Source of the DNA: Paraburkholderia bannensis NBRC 103871
GTDB lineage: Bacteria; Pseudomonadota; Gammaproteobacteria; Burkholderiales; Burkholderiaceae
Length of the DNA: 64,000 bases
Direction: 5' to 3'
Assembly: GCF_000685015.1 (NCBI RefSeq)
Contig: NZ_BAYA01000003.1
Span: forward strand, 62,001-126,000
Part shown: positions 15,480-24,403 of the stretch, in pieces
Numbering within the stretch: position 1 is the stretch's first letter
Layout of the letters: every line of letters starts with the position of its first letter
Notes under the pieces: model-generated
What the model was told of the DNA's origin: nothing
The model's database searches: none
The model's input: the letters and a program-made list of their open reading frames with translations, nothing else
Program-made: the position numbers and the translations under genes

Positions 15480-17201
15480 ATGTCGATCCCGGCATCCGAA
15501 ATCGCGTCCTCAACGCCCAGCGTTATCAGTGCAGGCGGGTCGGCGCTCGATATTAACGGCATCATTCTCACGAACAGCGCGCGCGTTCCGATGGGGAGTG
15601 TTCCTACTTTCTCAAGCCAGGCGGCAGTCGGAAATTATTTCGGCGAGTCGTCGCTTCAATATCAACTTGCTGGCGTTTATTTCGGCGGATTCGATAATTC
15701 GAACGTGAAGCCCGGACAACTCGGCTTCATGCAATACGCGCAATCGGCTGTCGCTGGCTATTTGCGCGGCGGCTCGCTCGCGTCGATGACCCTCGCGCAA
15801 CTCCAGGCATTGTCAGGTTCGCTCTCGGTTTCCATCGATGGCTTCGCGCGCGCAGCCGCATCGATCAATTTGTCGAGCGCGTCGAGCTTCTCGGCTGCGG
15901 CCGCCGCGATCCAGACCGCACTGAACGCAACGCCGCCGACGCCGGCCGTCGTAACGGGCTCGATCGCTGGCACGACGCTCACGGTTTCTGCGGTCACATC
16001 CGGCGCGCTGGCGATCGGCCAGGTGCTGACGGGCAGCGGCATAACCGCCGGCACGAAGATCACCGGCTTCCTGACGGGTTCTGGCGGTGTTGGCACGTAC
16101 ACGATCGACCAATCGCAGACGGTCGCGAGCACGTCGATCACCGGCGCGGCCGCAGCAGTCGCGGTGACGTTCGACAGCGTGTCGAGCGCTTTCGTCATCA
16201 CTTCCGGCATCACGGGTGCACCGTCGACCGTGGCGTATGCGACCGGAACGCTCGCCGCAGGCCTCGCGCTCACGCTGGCTACTGGCGCGGTGCTATCTCA
16301 GGGCGCGGCGCCGTCGACACCTGCAACCGCGATGGCGGCGCTTGTGAAGGCTACCCAGAACTGGGTATCGTTCATGACGGATTTCGATCCGGACAACGGC
16401 ACCGGCAATGCAAACAAGCTGCTCTTCGCGAACTGGACAGCGCAGCAGAATAGCCGCTATGTGTATGCCGCGTGGGACACCGACCAGAGCCCCGCGGCGT
16501 CCAACTCCGCAACGACGTCGCTCGGCTACATCGTCAAGCAAAACCAGATGAGTGGCGTGTGTCCGATCTATCAGGACATCAACCAGGCGGCGTTCCTCAT
16601 GGGCATGCTTGCCTCGATCGACTTTACGGAACAGAACGGCCGCATCACGTGTGCGTTCAAATCGCAGTCCGGCCTCGCCGCGACGGTGACCGACGATGGC
16701 GTGTACAACAATCTTCTCGCCAACGGCTACAACATGTATGGCGCGTTCGCGACGGCCAATGATGAATTCACGTTCTTCTACCCCGGATCAATTGGCGGCC
16801 AATACGACTGGATCGACTCGTTCGTCAATCAGGTTTGGGTGAATAACCAGTTCCAGCTCGCCATCATGACTGGCCTGAAGAACACGAAATCGGTGCCGTA
16901 CAACGTGGCAGGCGACACGTTGATCGAAGCGTGGCTAAACGATCCGATCACTCAGTTTGGTAATTTCGGCGGCTTCCAGAAGGGAGTCCAGCTCTCGGCA
17001 GCGCAGGCGGCAGAAGTGAAGCAGGATGCAGGCCTCGACATCAGCAGTGCGCTTTTCACGAACGGGAACTACCTTCAGGTGCTTGCGTCGCAAGCGTCAG
17101 CGCAGGTACGCGGCGCGCGCTCGTCGCCGCCCTGCACATGGTGGTACATGGACGGCGGCAGCGTGCAGAAGCTGAACGTCGGCTCAGTGATGGTTCAATA
17201 A
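15480..17201 (+). CDS. Tail sheath protein, DUF3383
   Basis: 573 residues. N-terminal [20 protein letters not shown] and [19 protein letters not shown] and the C-terminal block from [13 protein letters not shown] to the end ([52 protein letters not shown]) mark the DUF3383 family, contractile sheath of Bcep-like and cyanophage-like myoviruses. Residues about 155-222 are an inserted Gly/Thr/Ser-rich beta domain ([22 protein letters not shown] ... [15 protein letters not shown]) resembling repeats in phage fibres. It is followed by the tube gene after 10 bases. Confidence 0.8.
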   Translation: MSIPASEIASSTPSVISAGGSALDINGIILTNSARVPMGSVPTFSSQAAVGNYFGESSLQYQLAGVYFGGFDNSNVKPGQLGFMQYAQSAVAGYLRGGSLASMTLAQLQALSGSLSVSIDGFARAAASINLSSASSFSAAAAAIQTALNATPPTPAVVTGSIAGTTLTVSAVTSGALAIGQVLTGSGITAGTKITGFLTGSGGVGTYTIDQSQTVASTSITGAAAAVAVTFDSVSSAFVITSGITGAPSTVAYATGTLAAGLALTLATGAVLSQGAAPSTPATAMAALVKATQNWVSFMTDFDPDNGTGNANKLLFANWTAQQNSRYVYAAWDTDQSPAASNSATTSLGYIVKQNQMSGVCPIYQDINQAAFLMGMLASIDFTEQNGRITCAFKSQSGLAATVTDDGVYNNLLANGYNMYGAFATANDEFTFFYPGSIGGQYDWIDSFVNQVWVNNQFQLAIMTGLKNTKSVPYNVAGDTLIEAWLNDPITQFGNFGGFQKGVQLSAAQAAEVKQDAGLDISSALFTNGNYLQVLASQASAQVRGARSSPPCTWWYMDGGSVQKLNVGSVMVQ

Positions 17202-17211
17202 GGGGAACGAT

Positions 17212-17646
17212 ATGTCTGGATCCATTACGAGCGCCAACAGCACGATCATGCTGAGCGTTGAAACCATCTACACGACCGCACAGCAGATGCAAGGCTATGC
17301 GGCAGAAGACATTTTCGACACCGATGACGTTGATCTTGCGGAAGTCGTGCTCGGGCTCGACGGAAAGCAAAGCAGCGGCTGGGTGCCGTTCAACGTGAAA
17401 TGGCGCTTCACGCTCATGCCGAATTCGCCATTCATCCTTGTGATGGACACGTGGATCACCGCGCAGAACGTGCTGAAAGACGTCTATATCGCGCAGGCCA
17501 ATGTCAAGCTCCCTGGCCCCGGAAAGAAGTTCGCGATGAATAACGGCACTCTGACGCGCGGCAAGGTCATCCCGGACGCGAAGAAGACCCTTCAACCGCA
17601 GACCTACGAAATCACGTGGGAATCTGTGCTTCCGGCTCCGGTGTAA
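17212..17646 (+). CDS. Tail tube protein
   Basis: 144 residues, mostly beta (MSGSITSANSTIMLSVETIY, WVPFNVKWRFTLMPNSPFIL, QTYEITWESVLPAP). The order sheath, tube, chaperone, tape measure is constant in myoviruses, and the size fits a tube subunit. It has a good ribosome site (GGGGAACG before ATG). The protein stacks as rings inside the sheath around the tape measure. Confidence 0.7.
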   Translation: MSGSITSANSTIMLSVETIYTTAQQMQGYAAEDIFDTDDVDLAEVVLGLDGKQSSGWVPFNVKWRFTLMPNSPFILVMDTWITAQNVLKDVYIAQANVKLPGPGKKFAMNNGTLTRGKVIPDAKKTLQPQTYEITWESVLPAPV

Positions 17647-17650
17647 TGCG

Positions 17651-18088
17651 ATGCGAAAAACAATCAGCTACCTCGTGACGGACGAGGGCCGCGATAAGGG
17701 CAAGCGGTTCCTCATCACCGAAATGTCGGCGGCGCGCGCGGAAGAATGGGCCGCACGCGCACTGTTCTCGGTTATGAGTTGCGGCATTAATGTGCCCGAC
17801 AACATTCTGAAGGCGGGCTTTGCGGGAATCGCCGCCATTGGCATCAAGTCGATGACGAAGGTGCCGTTCGAACTCGCCAAGCCGCTCTTCGACGAAATGA
17901 TGACCTGCGTGCAGTACGAGTTCGAGGCTGGCCGCGACGGCGGCGCGCGGGCGCTCATGGACGACGACATCGAGGAAGTCGCCACGCGCCTGAAGCTGCG
18001 CAAGGCCGTGCTGCAGCTCCATCTGGATGCTTTTCTGGGCGCCGCCCCATCGACACAGGCTTCTGGGGCGGCGGCAGTTCCCGCCTGA
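17651..18088 (+). CDS. Tail assembly chaperone, short form
   Basis: 145 residues, helical, with LVTDEGRDKGKRFLITEMSAARAEEWAARALFSVM-type start and ARALMDDDIEEVATRLKLRKAVLQLHLDAFLG near the end. This is the usual chaperone that coats the tape measure before tube assembly. Its coding frame ends at 18088, but the -1 frame is open from before 18001 to 18255 and encodes a second conserved-looking domain. A run of four T (18031-18034) in GCT-TTT-CTG is the likely slip point. The short form should be made most of the time and the fused form less. Confidence 0.75.
   Translation: MRKTISYLVTDEGRDKGKRFLITEMSAARAEEWAARALFSVMSCGINVPDNILKAGFAGIAAIGIKSMTKVPFELAKPLFDEMMTCVQYEFEAGRDGGARALMDDDIEEVATRLKLRKAVLQLHLDAFLGAAPSTQASGAAAVPA
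18029..18037 (+). promoter_or_regulatory. Candidate -1 ribosomal frameshift site
   Basis: In the chaperone frame the codons are GCT TTT CTG. The phenylalanine tRNA on TTT (18032-18034) can re-pair one base back on TTT (18031-18033) without mismatch, after which TCT GGG CGC is read. This is a P-site slip, not a full two-tRNA slippery heptamer. Other positions in the 85-base overlap fit less well. Confidence 0.45.
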
Positions 18089-18255
18089 TCGAGTATCCGA
18101 ACGTGCCGCGCTCGATCGGCGTAGTGGTTTCGCGCCGACGGGCAACGCTGATCGAACTGCAAACCGTGTACGGGCTCGCCGACCTGCATGACCTGCTCGA
18201 AATAATTCTGGTGGATTCGCACAACGAGCGCGTCGCGACCGAGAATAGGAATTGA
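18031..18255 (+). CDS. Tail assembly chaperone extension, read by -1 frameshift
   Basis: The -1 frame relative to the chaperone reads, after the T4 run, SGRRPIDTGFWGGG, then SRLIEYPNVPRSIGVVVSRR, RATLIELQTVYGLADLHDLL, and EIILVDSHNERVATENRN, ending TGA 18253-18255. It has no ATG and no ribosome site of its own, and it fills the otherwise empty 160 bases between chaperone and tape measure. The pattern ATLxELxTVY...D...E...V..HNE resembles the second part of chaperone pairs such as lambda G-GT and P2 E-E'. I therefore read it as the C-terminal part of a frameshifted long form. Confidence 0.7.
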   Translation, partial: FSGRRPIDTGFWGGGSSRLIEYPNVPRSIGVVVSRRRATLIELQTVYGLADLHDLLEIILVDSHNERVATENRN

Positions 18256-18257
18256 CC

Positions 18258-20159
18258 GTGCCGACGATCGTAGACGCTCTCATCGTTACGCTGGGCCTCG
18301 ACGCTGCCGCATTCAAGCGCGGCAAGTCCGAGGCCACCAACAGCACGAAGAAGCTCACCGCCGAAGAACTGCGGGCGGCCAAAGAGATCGAGGCCCGCAA
18401 CAAGAAGGCGGCCGACTCTTTCCGCGCCGTGCGCAACGAGCTTCTCGCGCTGCTGGCGCTCTTCACCGCCGGTCTCGGCATCAAGGACTTCACCGAACAG
18501 ACCATCAAGGGTGCCATCGCCACCGGCCAGCTTGCGCGCGACCTCGGCATGGTGCCCGGGCAGGTGCGCGCGGTGGAACAGGCGTTCGACCGCCTGGGCG
18601 CTTCCACGACCGACGCCGACGACGCACTGAAGGGCATTCAGGAACAGGCCGCGAAGCTGAAGAACGGCCAGCTCGACGACCGGCTGCACGCGTATCTGAT
18701 GAACGCCAGTCGCGCGGGCGTCAGTGCCAACGTGCACGACGTTGACGACCCGATGAAGAAGCTGGAGCAGGACGCCGTGATCGCGCAGCGGCTTGCCCAG
18801 ACGCAGGGCCGCGGCTTCGCGATCCTTTCGCTTCAGCAGGAAGGCTACACGCGCGCGATGGCCGACGCGCTCATGCAAGGCCCGCAGGCTTTGCAGGCGG
18901 AAGTGCAGCGGCAGCAGAAGCTCAACCAGCTATCGCAGGACGAGACCGACCGGCTGCGCGCGCTCGACAATCGCTGGAAGGACTTCAAGGAAGGTCTCGT
19001 CACAACCGGCCAGCGCATCGTGATCGCGCTCGAACCGGCGTTCAACGTCGTCGTCGGACTGCTCACGCGGATGTCCGACTGGTTCGCCGCGCACGCCGAC
19101 CAGATCGGCACGCAGGTGAAGGATCTCGCCGACCGCTTCGCCGCGTGGATTACCGGCGTGGACTGGGACAAGGTGATCGCCGACGTGAAGGCGTTCTTCG
19201 AGCAACTCGACAAGGCCGCGCAATCGCTCGGCGGCTGGAAGACCATCCTCGAAGCGTTGGTGGCGCTGAAGCTCCTGTCGTTCGTTGGCAGTGTGGTTTC
19301 GCTCGCGGGCGCGTTCACGAGCCTTGGCGGGGCTCTCGGGGGCATTGCCACGGCGGGCGCCGCTGCGCTGCCGATCCTGATGCGCTTGCTCGGGCCGGCG
19401 GCGCTGGCGCTGCACAGCGAAAGCCTGAATGCGGGAGAGGAAAACACGCGCACAACGCAGCCCGGCGACACCTGGGACGGCGATCCTGTCGGGCAAGCCC
19501 GGCAGGCGGCCAACAGCGGATCGCTGGCCGACCGCCAGGCATACATCGCCAAGCGCTTCAAAGAGGCTGGCTATAGCGACGCGCAGGCGGCGGGCGTCAT
19601 CGGCAGCCTCATGCAGGAGAGCCAGCTTGATCCGACCGCCGTCAACAAGAAGTCGGGCAACGCTGGAATCGCGCAGTGGGGCGGCGCCCGCGCCGCACAG
19701 TTCCAGCAGCAGTTCGGCCACTCGCTCAAGGATTCGACCTTCGGCGAGCAGGTCGACTTCATGCTCTGGGAGCTGAAGAACACCGAGAAGCGCGCCGATC
19801 AGCGCATCCGTATGGCGCAGACGCCCGCGCAGGCCGCCGAGATCCACGCGCGCGAATACGAGCGCCCGGGCGCCGACGAAGCCAATATCGCGCAGCGCCA
19901 GCGGTATGCCGCGAGTGTGGCCGGCAGCATCGGCCAGGGCAACGCTGCGCAGATCGCGCAGCAGACGTCGGCCGCGCCGTCCGTCGCATCGTCTAGCACG
20001 TCCAACGTCTCGACCAGCACGTCGACGAGCGAGACGAACATCAACGGGCCTATCACCATCCAGACGCAGTCTACGGACGCCGCGGGCATCGCGCGCGACT
20101 TCGGGCGCCAGATGAAGGCGAACTTCACGCTGCCGCAAGCCAATACGGGGTTGAGCTGA
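18258..20159 (+). CDS. Tape measure protein with tail lysozyme domain
   Basis: 633 residues from GTG 18258, which has AGGA 7 bases upstream; a TTG at 18252 is also possible but sits directly on that site. Residues 1-300 are helical (FKRGKSEATNSTKKLTAEELRAAK; EQAFDRLGASTTDADDALKGIQEQAAKL), and hydrophobic segments at about 325-385 are the usual membrane-active region. Residues about 423-555 form a tail lysozyme domain (FKEAGYSDAQAAGVIGSL, MQESQLDPTAV, GNAGIAQWGG) for local cutting of peptidoglycan. The Ser/Thr-rich tail follows. Protein length sets tail length; at about 0.15 nm per residue the tail would be under 100 nm. Confidence 0.85.
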   Translation: MPTIVDALIVTLGLDAAAFKRGKSEATNSTKKLTAEELRAAKEIEARNKKAADSFRAVRNELLALLALFTAGLGIKDFTEQTIKGAIATGQLARDLGMVPGQVRAVEQAFDRLGASTTDADDALKGIQEQAAKLKNGQLDDRLHAYLMNASRAGVSANVHDVDDPMKKLEQDAVIAQRLAQTQGRGFAILSLQQEGYTRAMADALMQGPQALQAEVQRQQKLNQLSQDETDRLRALDNRWKDFKEGLVTTGQRIVIALEPAFNVVVGLLTRMSDWFAAHADQIGTQVKDLADRFAAWITGVDWDKVIADVKAFFEQLDKAAQSLGGWKTILEALVALKLLSFVGSVVSLAGAFTSLGGALGGIATAGAAALPILMRLLGPAALALHSESLNAGEENTRTTQPGDTWDGDPVGQARQAANSGSLADRQAYIAKRFKEAGYSDAQAAGVIGSLMQESQLDPTAVNKKSGNAGIAQWGGARAAQFQQQFGHSLKDSTFGEQVDFMLWELKNTEKRADQRIRMAQTPAQAAEIHAREYERPGADEANIAQRQRYAASVAGSIGQGNAAQIAQQTSAAPSVASSSTSNVSTSTSTSETNINGPITIQTQSTDAAGIARDFGRQMKANFTLPQANTGLS

Positions 20160-20160
20160 T

Positions 20161-20835
20161 ATGGCGATGCCGATTATTTCCGTGCCGCTCTATCCGGACG
20201 TCCCTTTTGCAGACGGCGTGCCCTCTGTGTTGCGCGCGCCCGGCACGGTGACTATCTCAACCGATCCGGCGCTGATCCTCGCGGACGCCATCGGCATCCT
20301 GCAAAACGTGCTCACGCCGGTCTGGGGCGTATTCGATGACACCGGTCTGCCTGTGGCCATCGCCGACACGACGCTGATGCTCGAATACATGGCGGACTCG
20401 CGCGTTGCGAACTACCCGCAGGAGCAGGGCGCGTTCGGCTCGTATAACAAGGTGCAAGTGCCGTATCGCGGCACAGTCTCGCTCGTGTGCGGTCGTACCG
20501 TCGCCGATCGCGAAGCGTTTCTCGCTGCAATCGACGCGGCCAAGCAGTCGACCGACCTCTATACGATCGCGACGCCGGATGCGACATACGCCGACGCGAA
20601 TATCGTGGCCTACGACTATCGGCGCACGACGAAGAACGGCGCCGCGCTGCTGATCGTCAACCTGCACATCGAGGAAATTCGCCAGACCGGCACGGCGGCG
20701 TTCGCGAACACGCAAAACCCGGCATCGGCGGATCCAGTGAACCAGGGGCAGGTGCAGACGCAGACGCCCACGGCGGCGCAGTCAGCGCTGTTCGGCCCGG
20801 TGTCGGTCGCCAGCGGCGTCGGCGGGGTGGTGTGA
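20161..20835 (+). CDS. Baseplate / distal tail protein
   Basis: 224 residues, starting MAMPIISVPLYPDVPFADGV and containing VWGVFDDTGLPVAIADTTL, YNKVQVPYRGTVSLVCG and ALLIVNLHIEEIRQTGTAAF. The position directly after the tape measure and the mixed alpha/beta pattern fit the first baseplate component of Bcep-like myoviruses. The C-terminal 45 residues are low complexity (QTQTPTAAQSA). Exact role not known to me. Confidence 0.65.
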   Translation: MAMPIISVPLYPDVPFADGVPSVLRAPGTVTISTDPALILADAIGILQNVLTPVWGVFDDTGLPVAIADTTLMLEYMADSRVANYPQEQGAFGSYNKVQVPYRGTVSLVCGRTVADREAFLAAIDAAKQSTDLYTIATPDATYADANIVAYDYRRTTKNGAALLIVNLHIEEIRQTGTAAFANTQNPASADPVNQGQVQTQTPTAAQSALFGPVSVASGVGGVV

Positions 20836-21137
20836 TGCTGATTATTCCGTTGCCTGCCAAGCCCTGGCCTAAGTTGAGCGTGCTGCTCGCAGGCCAGAAC
20901 TGCCAGATCTCCGTCTACCAGAAAACGACGGGGCTTTACCTCGACCTCTCGGTCAACAACGCGCCGATCAAGACCGGCATCATCTGCCGCGACCGCGTGA
21001 AGCTCATCCGGCACGCGTATCTAGGCTTTACCGGCGATCTCGCGTTCTTCGACACACAGGGCGTGACCGACCCGACCTACACTGGTCTGGGCTCGCGCTA
21101 TCAGCTCGTCTACCTCGAAGCGAGCGACCTGTCATGA
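20835..21137 (+). CDS. Small baseplate protein (plug-like)
   Basis: 100 residues from ATG 20835, which shares its A with the stop TGA of the previous gene. Sequence features: MLIIPLPAKPWPKLSVLLAG, QNCQISVYQKTTGLYLDLSV, GFTGDLAFFDTQGVTDPTY, RYQLVYLEAS. Similar 100-residue beta proteins form the plug or central ring in contractile phage baseplates such as that of cyanophage Pam3. The assignment rests on size, order and pattern. Its end overlaps the hub gene by 4 bases. Confidence 0.6.
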   Translation: MLIIPLPAKPWPKLSVLLAGQNCQISVYQKTTGLYLDLSVNNAPIKTGIICRDRVKLIRHAYLGFTGDLAFFDTQGVTDPTYTGLGSRYQLVYLEASDLS

Positions 21138-22000
21138 GCTTCACGAAAAAGCGCATCGATGTGACGATCTCGCTCGGCACCGGCCAGTTCGGAGAGAGCG
21201 GTGCGAATACGGTCACGCTGTCTGGGCTGCGCGTGAAAGCGCTGATTCAGGCCGCGCCCGGCGACGCTATGCCGGCCGCGCAGGTGCAGGTCTTCGGCCT
21301 TCCGCTCGACATGGTGAACCAGCTCACGTCCGTGGGGCTCGTCAACGCCGCCGTGCGACTCCAGAACACGATGCTAATTGCGGCGGGCGACGACGAGACC
21401 GGGCTGACCACGATCTACGACGGCACGATCAACGAGTCGTGGGGGCAGTTCGAGGGGATGCCGGACGTCCCGCTGAACGTGATCGCCGTGGCAGGGCTGG
21501 CCGCCTCACTGAAGCCGGTGAACGCCATCAGCTTTCAGGGGCAGGCCGATGTCGCGACGATCATGTCGAGCCTCGCGCAGACGATGGGCTTCGCGTTCGA
21601 GAACAACGGCGTGCAGGTGCAGCTCGCGAATCCGTACTTCCCCGGCACCGCGCTCGCGCAGGCGCGCGCGTGTGCCCGGGCGGCCGACATCTACATGACG
21701 ATCGATCGCGGCACGCTCGCGATCTGGCCGAAGACCACGTCGCGCCTGCAGCAGGAGGACGTGCCGCTGATTTCGGTGGCGACCGGCATGGTTGGCTATC
21801 CGACCTTCTCCAGCAACGGCATTTCGCTGACGACGCTTTTCAATCCGCACATCAAACCGGGCGGCCAGATCCAAGTCGAAAGCTCGCTGCCTGTCGCGAA
21901 CGGCACGTGGTTCGTCTCCGAGGTCGTGCACACGATCGAGAGCGAGACGCCCAACGGCCAGTGGTTCACGCGCGTGCTCGGGAGGCCCATGAATGTCTGA
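21134..22000 (+). CDS. Baseplate hub protein
   Basis: 288 residues, starting MSFTKKRIDVTISLGTGQFG. Contains TVTLSGLRVKALIQAAPGDA, AQVQVFGLPLDMVNQLTSVG, and TLFNPHIKPGGQIQVESSLP, all seen in hub proteins related to gp27/protein D. The C-terminal NGTWFVSEVVHTIESETPNG is the usual ring-closing part. It is a trimer at the tail tip that carries the spike, whose gene follows with an 8-base overlap. Confidence 0.75.
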   Translation: MSFTKKRIDVTISLGTGQFGESGANTVTLSGLRVKALIQAAPGDAMPAAQVQVFGLPLDMVNQLTSVGLVNAAVRLQNTMLIAAGDDETGLTTIYDGTINESWGQFEGMPDVPLNVIAVAGLAASLKPVNAISFQGQADVATIMSSLAQTMGFAFENNGVQVQLANPYFPGTALAQARACARAADIYMTIDRGTLAIWPKTTSRLQQEDVPLISVATGMVGYPTFSSNGISLTTLFNPHIKPGGQIQVESSLPVANGTWFVSEVVHTIESETPNGQWFTRVLGRPMNV

Positions 22001-22760
22001 CGTTCAAGACAACGGATACCGCGGCGCGCAGGATCAGACTGACGGGACGTCGGATTTCAACGAGCAGTCCTTCCTCATCTGGCAGACCTTGCGGTCGATC
22101 AGCGGCGCGCGGCTCGTGCAGGTGATGGCCGTCACGAACGCGGGCGGCGTCTCGCCGGTCGGCTTCGTGGACGTGCAGCCGCTCGTGAACCAGCTCGACG
22201 GCTGGAACAACGCGGTGCCGCACGGCACGATCTATCACCTGCCGTACTTTCGGCTTCAGGGCGGCGCGAACGCCGTGATCATCGACCCGCAGGTCGGCGA
22301 CATTGGCGTGGCCATCGTCGAGGATCGCGACATATCGTCGGTGAAGGCGAACAAGGCCCAGGCGAACCCTGGGTCGAAGCGCATCTTCGACCTGGCCGAC
22401 GGGCTCTATCTGGGCGGTTTCCTCAACGGCGCGCCGCAGCAATACGTCCAGTTCAGCAGCGCGGGCGTGGCCGTGGTCTCGCCAACGAAGGTCAAGTTGC
22501 AGGCGCCGCTCGTCGAGGTCGATGCGTCGACGTCGTTCACGGTGAACTCGCCGCAGTCAGGCTTCAGCGGGACGGTGATCATTCAAGGCTTGCTGTCGTG
22601 GCTCGGCGGCATGACGGGCAGCATCGCGAGCGGCGTCGCCTCGGTGATCAACGGGGCGGTGCAGTTCGTCGGTACGATCACCTCGAACGGCCACGCGATC
22701 GACAGCACTCACCAGCACACCAATTCTGGCGGCTCGGGCCTCGGCGGCCCACCGCAGTGA
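21993..22760 (+). CDS. Baseplate spike protein, gp138-type
   Basis: 255 residues. The N-terminal OB-like domain (VQVMAVTNAGGVSPVGFVDV, YHLPYFRLQGGANAVIIDPQ, VGDIGVAIVEDRD) is that of the gp138 N-terminal family. The rest builds a beta helix (QYVQFSSAGVAVVSPTKVKL, ASTSFTVNSPQSGFSGTVII), and the end THQHTNSGGSGLGG has the His-x-His often used to hold an iron ion at the tip. This spike punctures the outer membrane when the sheath contracts. Confidence 0.8.
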   Translation: MSDVQDNGYRGAQDQTDGTSDFNEQSFLIWQTLRSISGARLVQVMAVTNAGGVSPVGFVDVQPLVNQLDGWNNAVPHGTIYHLPYFRLQGGANAVIIDPQVGDIGVAIVEDRDISSVKANKAQANPGSKRIFDLADGLYLGGFLNGAPQQYVQFSSAGVAVVSPTKVKLQAPLVEVDASTSFTVNSPQSGFSGTVIIQGLLSWLGGMTGSIASGVASVINGAVQFVGTITSNGHAIDSTHQHTNSGGSGLGGPPQ

Positions 22761-22770
22761 GCGAGCGAAC

Positions 22771-23133
22771 ATGATCACGACTCTTCTACTCGACCGCACG
22801 CGCTGGGATCTCTGCCTTGATGCCAGCGGCAATATCGCGCTCGCGTCTGCGCCGTATGCGGTCGCACAGGACGTCGCCAGCGCCGTGCGCACGTTCCTTG
22901 GCGAAGTCTGGTTCGAAACGACGCAGGGCGTGCCTTACTGGCAGGACATCCTCGGCAAGTTCTCGCCGCTCTCGATCGTCAAGAAAGACATCGTGAACGC
23001 AGCGATGACCGTCCAGACCGTCACGTCTGCGCGCTGCTTCATCACCGGATTTTCGTACGCCTCGCGCGTGCTCACCGGGCAGGTTCAGGCCTACACCGCA
23101 GACAGCCCGAACCCCATCCTGATCGATTTCTGA
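22771..23133 (+). CDS. Baseplate wedge protein, gp25/W-like
   Basis: 120 residues: LDRTRWDLCLDASGNIALAS, VASAVRTFLGEVWFETTQGV, PYWQDILGKFSPLSIVKKDI. The FLGEVWFETTQGVPYW pattern is typical of small wedge proteins placed ahead of baseplate J. It likely binds the sheath initiator position and links tube baseplate to wedge. A weak ribosome site (GAGCGA) is 9 bases before ATG. Confidence 0.75.
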   Translation: MITTLLLDRTRWDLCLDASGNIALASAPYAVAQDVASAVRTFLGEVWFETTQGVPYWQDILGKFSPLSIVKKDIVNAAMTVQTVTSARCFITGFSYASRVLTGQVQAYTADSPNPILIDF

Positions 23134-23140
23134 GGCGCAT

Positions 23141-24373
23141 ATGTCGACTCCCTCCAGCAGCGTTCCGTCAATCACGTGGGCAACCACCGGGCCGGTCGTG
23201 CCCGCCGAGTCGGATATCGTCGCGGGCGTGCTCGCAGACGCCAATGCGGCATTCGGCGGAAACATGAACATCGCGAACGCCGACGGCACGCCGAACCTAA
23301 AGACGGCGCAGGGGCAGCTCGCGTCGAGCACCGCGGCAATCATCGGTGCAAAGAACGACGACATCCTCGAAGTGGTGAACGGCGTCGACCCGGATACCGC
23401 CGACGGCCGCTTCCAGGACGGCATTGCGCGCATCTACTTCATCGAGCGCAATCCGGCCGAGCCGACGGCGCTGCAGGTGGCGTGCGTGGGCCTCGCTGGC
23501 ACGGTGATTCCGGTTGGCGCGATGATCGCCGACACCAGCAACAACGTCTATCTGTGCACGCAGGCCGGGACGATCCCCGCGAGTGGCACGATTACGCTCG
23601 GCTTCGCATGCAAGACGACTGGCCCGACGGCGGTGCCTGCGGCGAATCAAGTGTCAATCTACCAGGCGATCTCTGGGTGGGACACCGTGAGCGTGGTGTC
23701 GGGCGTGGTGGGCAACGACGTCGAGTCGCGCGCGGACTTCGAATACCGGCGCCGCCAGTCGGTCGCGCTGAACGCGGCGGGCTCGGTGCCCGCCGTGCGC
23801 GCGGCGGTGCTCAACGTCGCGAATGTGCTAGACGCGTGCGTGCTCGACAATCCGCTCGGCACGCCGGTCGTCAACGGTGATTTCACACTGCCGGCGAATT
23901 CGCTGTACGTCGGTGTCTACGGCGGCGCGGCGCAGGACATCGGCAATGCGATCTGGACGAAGAAGAGCCCGGGCTGCAACTACGCAGGCACGACGCCCGT
24001 CACGGTGCAGGATACGAGCGTCGGCTCGCAGCCCTACCCGCAGTACACCGTGAAATACCAGGTGCTCACCGCAGTGCCGATCCTGTTTGCGGTGCAGCTC
24101 GCGAACAACCCGAACCTGCCGGCGAACATCATTACGCTCGTTCAGAACGCGATCATCGCCGCATTCACGGGTGCCGACGGCGGCTCGCGCGCGCGCAGCA
24201 ATTCGACGATCTTCGCGGGCCGCTATTACCCGGGCGTTATCGCGATCGACCCGTCCGTCGAACTGCTCTCGATTCAGCTCGGCACGACGGCGGCGAACGC
24301 GAACAGTGTCGTGATGGGAATTGATCAAACCCCTACGATTACAGCAGCAAACATTGCTGTGAACCTCGTATGA
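23141..24373 (+). CDS. Baseplate J family protein (gp6-like wedge)
   Basis: 410 residues. Contains WATTGPVVPAESDIVAGVLA, DTADGRFQDGIARIYFIERN, AISGWDTVSVVSGVVGNDVE, SRADFEYRRRQSVALNAAGS and a C-terminal FTGADGGSRARSNSTIFAGR, all typical of baseplate J proteins. It forms the outer wedge ring of the baseplate. The TGA is contained in an ATGA at 24370-24373, although the next gene is not read from that ATG (see the next entry). Confidence 0.85.
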   Translation: MSTPSSSVPSITWATTGPVVPAESDIVAGVLADANAAFGGNMNIANADGTPNLKTAQGQLASSTAAIIGAKNDDILEVVNGVDPDTADGRFQDGIARIYFIERNPAEPTALQVACVGLAGTVIPVGAMIADTSNNVYLCTQAGTIPASGTITLGFACKTTGPTAVPAANQVSIYQAISGWDTVSVVSGVVGNDVESRADFEYRRRQSVALNAAGSVPAVRAAVLNVANVLDACVLDNPLGTPVVNGDFTLPANSLYVGVYGGAAQDIGNAIWTKKSPGCNYAGTTPVTVQDTSVGSQPYPQYTVKYQVLTAVPILFAVQLANNPNLPANIITLVQNAIIAAFTGADGGSRARSNSTIFAGRYYPGVIAIDPSVELLSIQLGTTAANANSVVMGIDQTPTITAANIAVNLV

Positions 24374-24403
24374 TTTCGAAATCCTCTCTATTTCTAGACC
24401 ATC

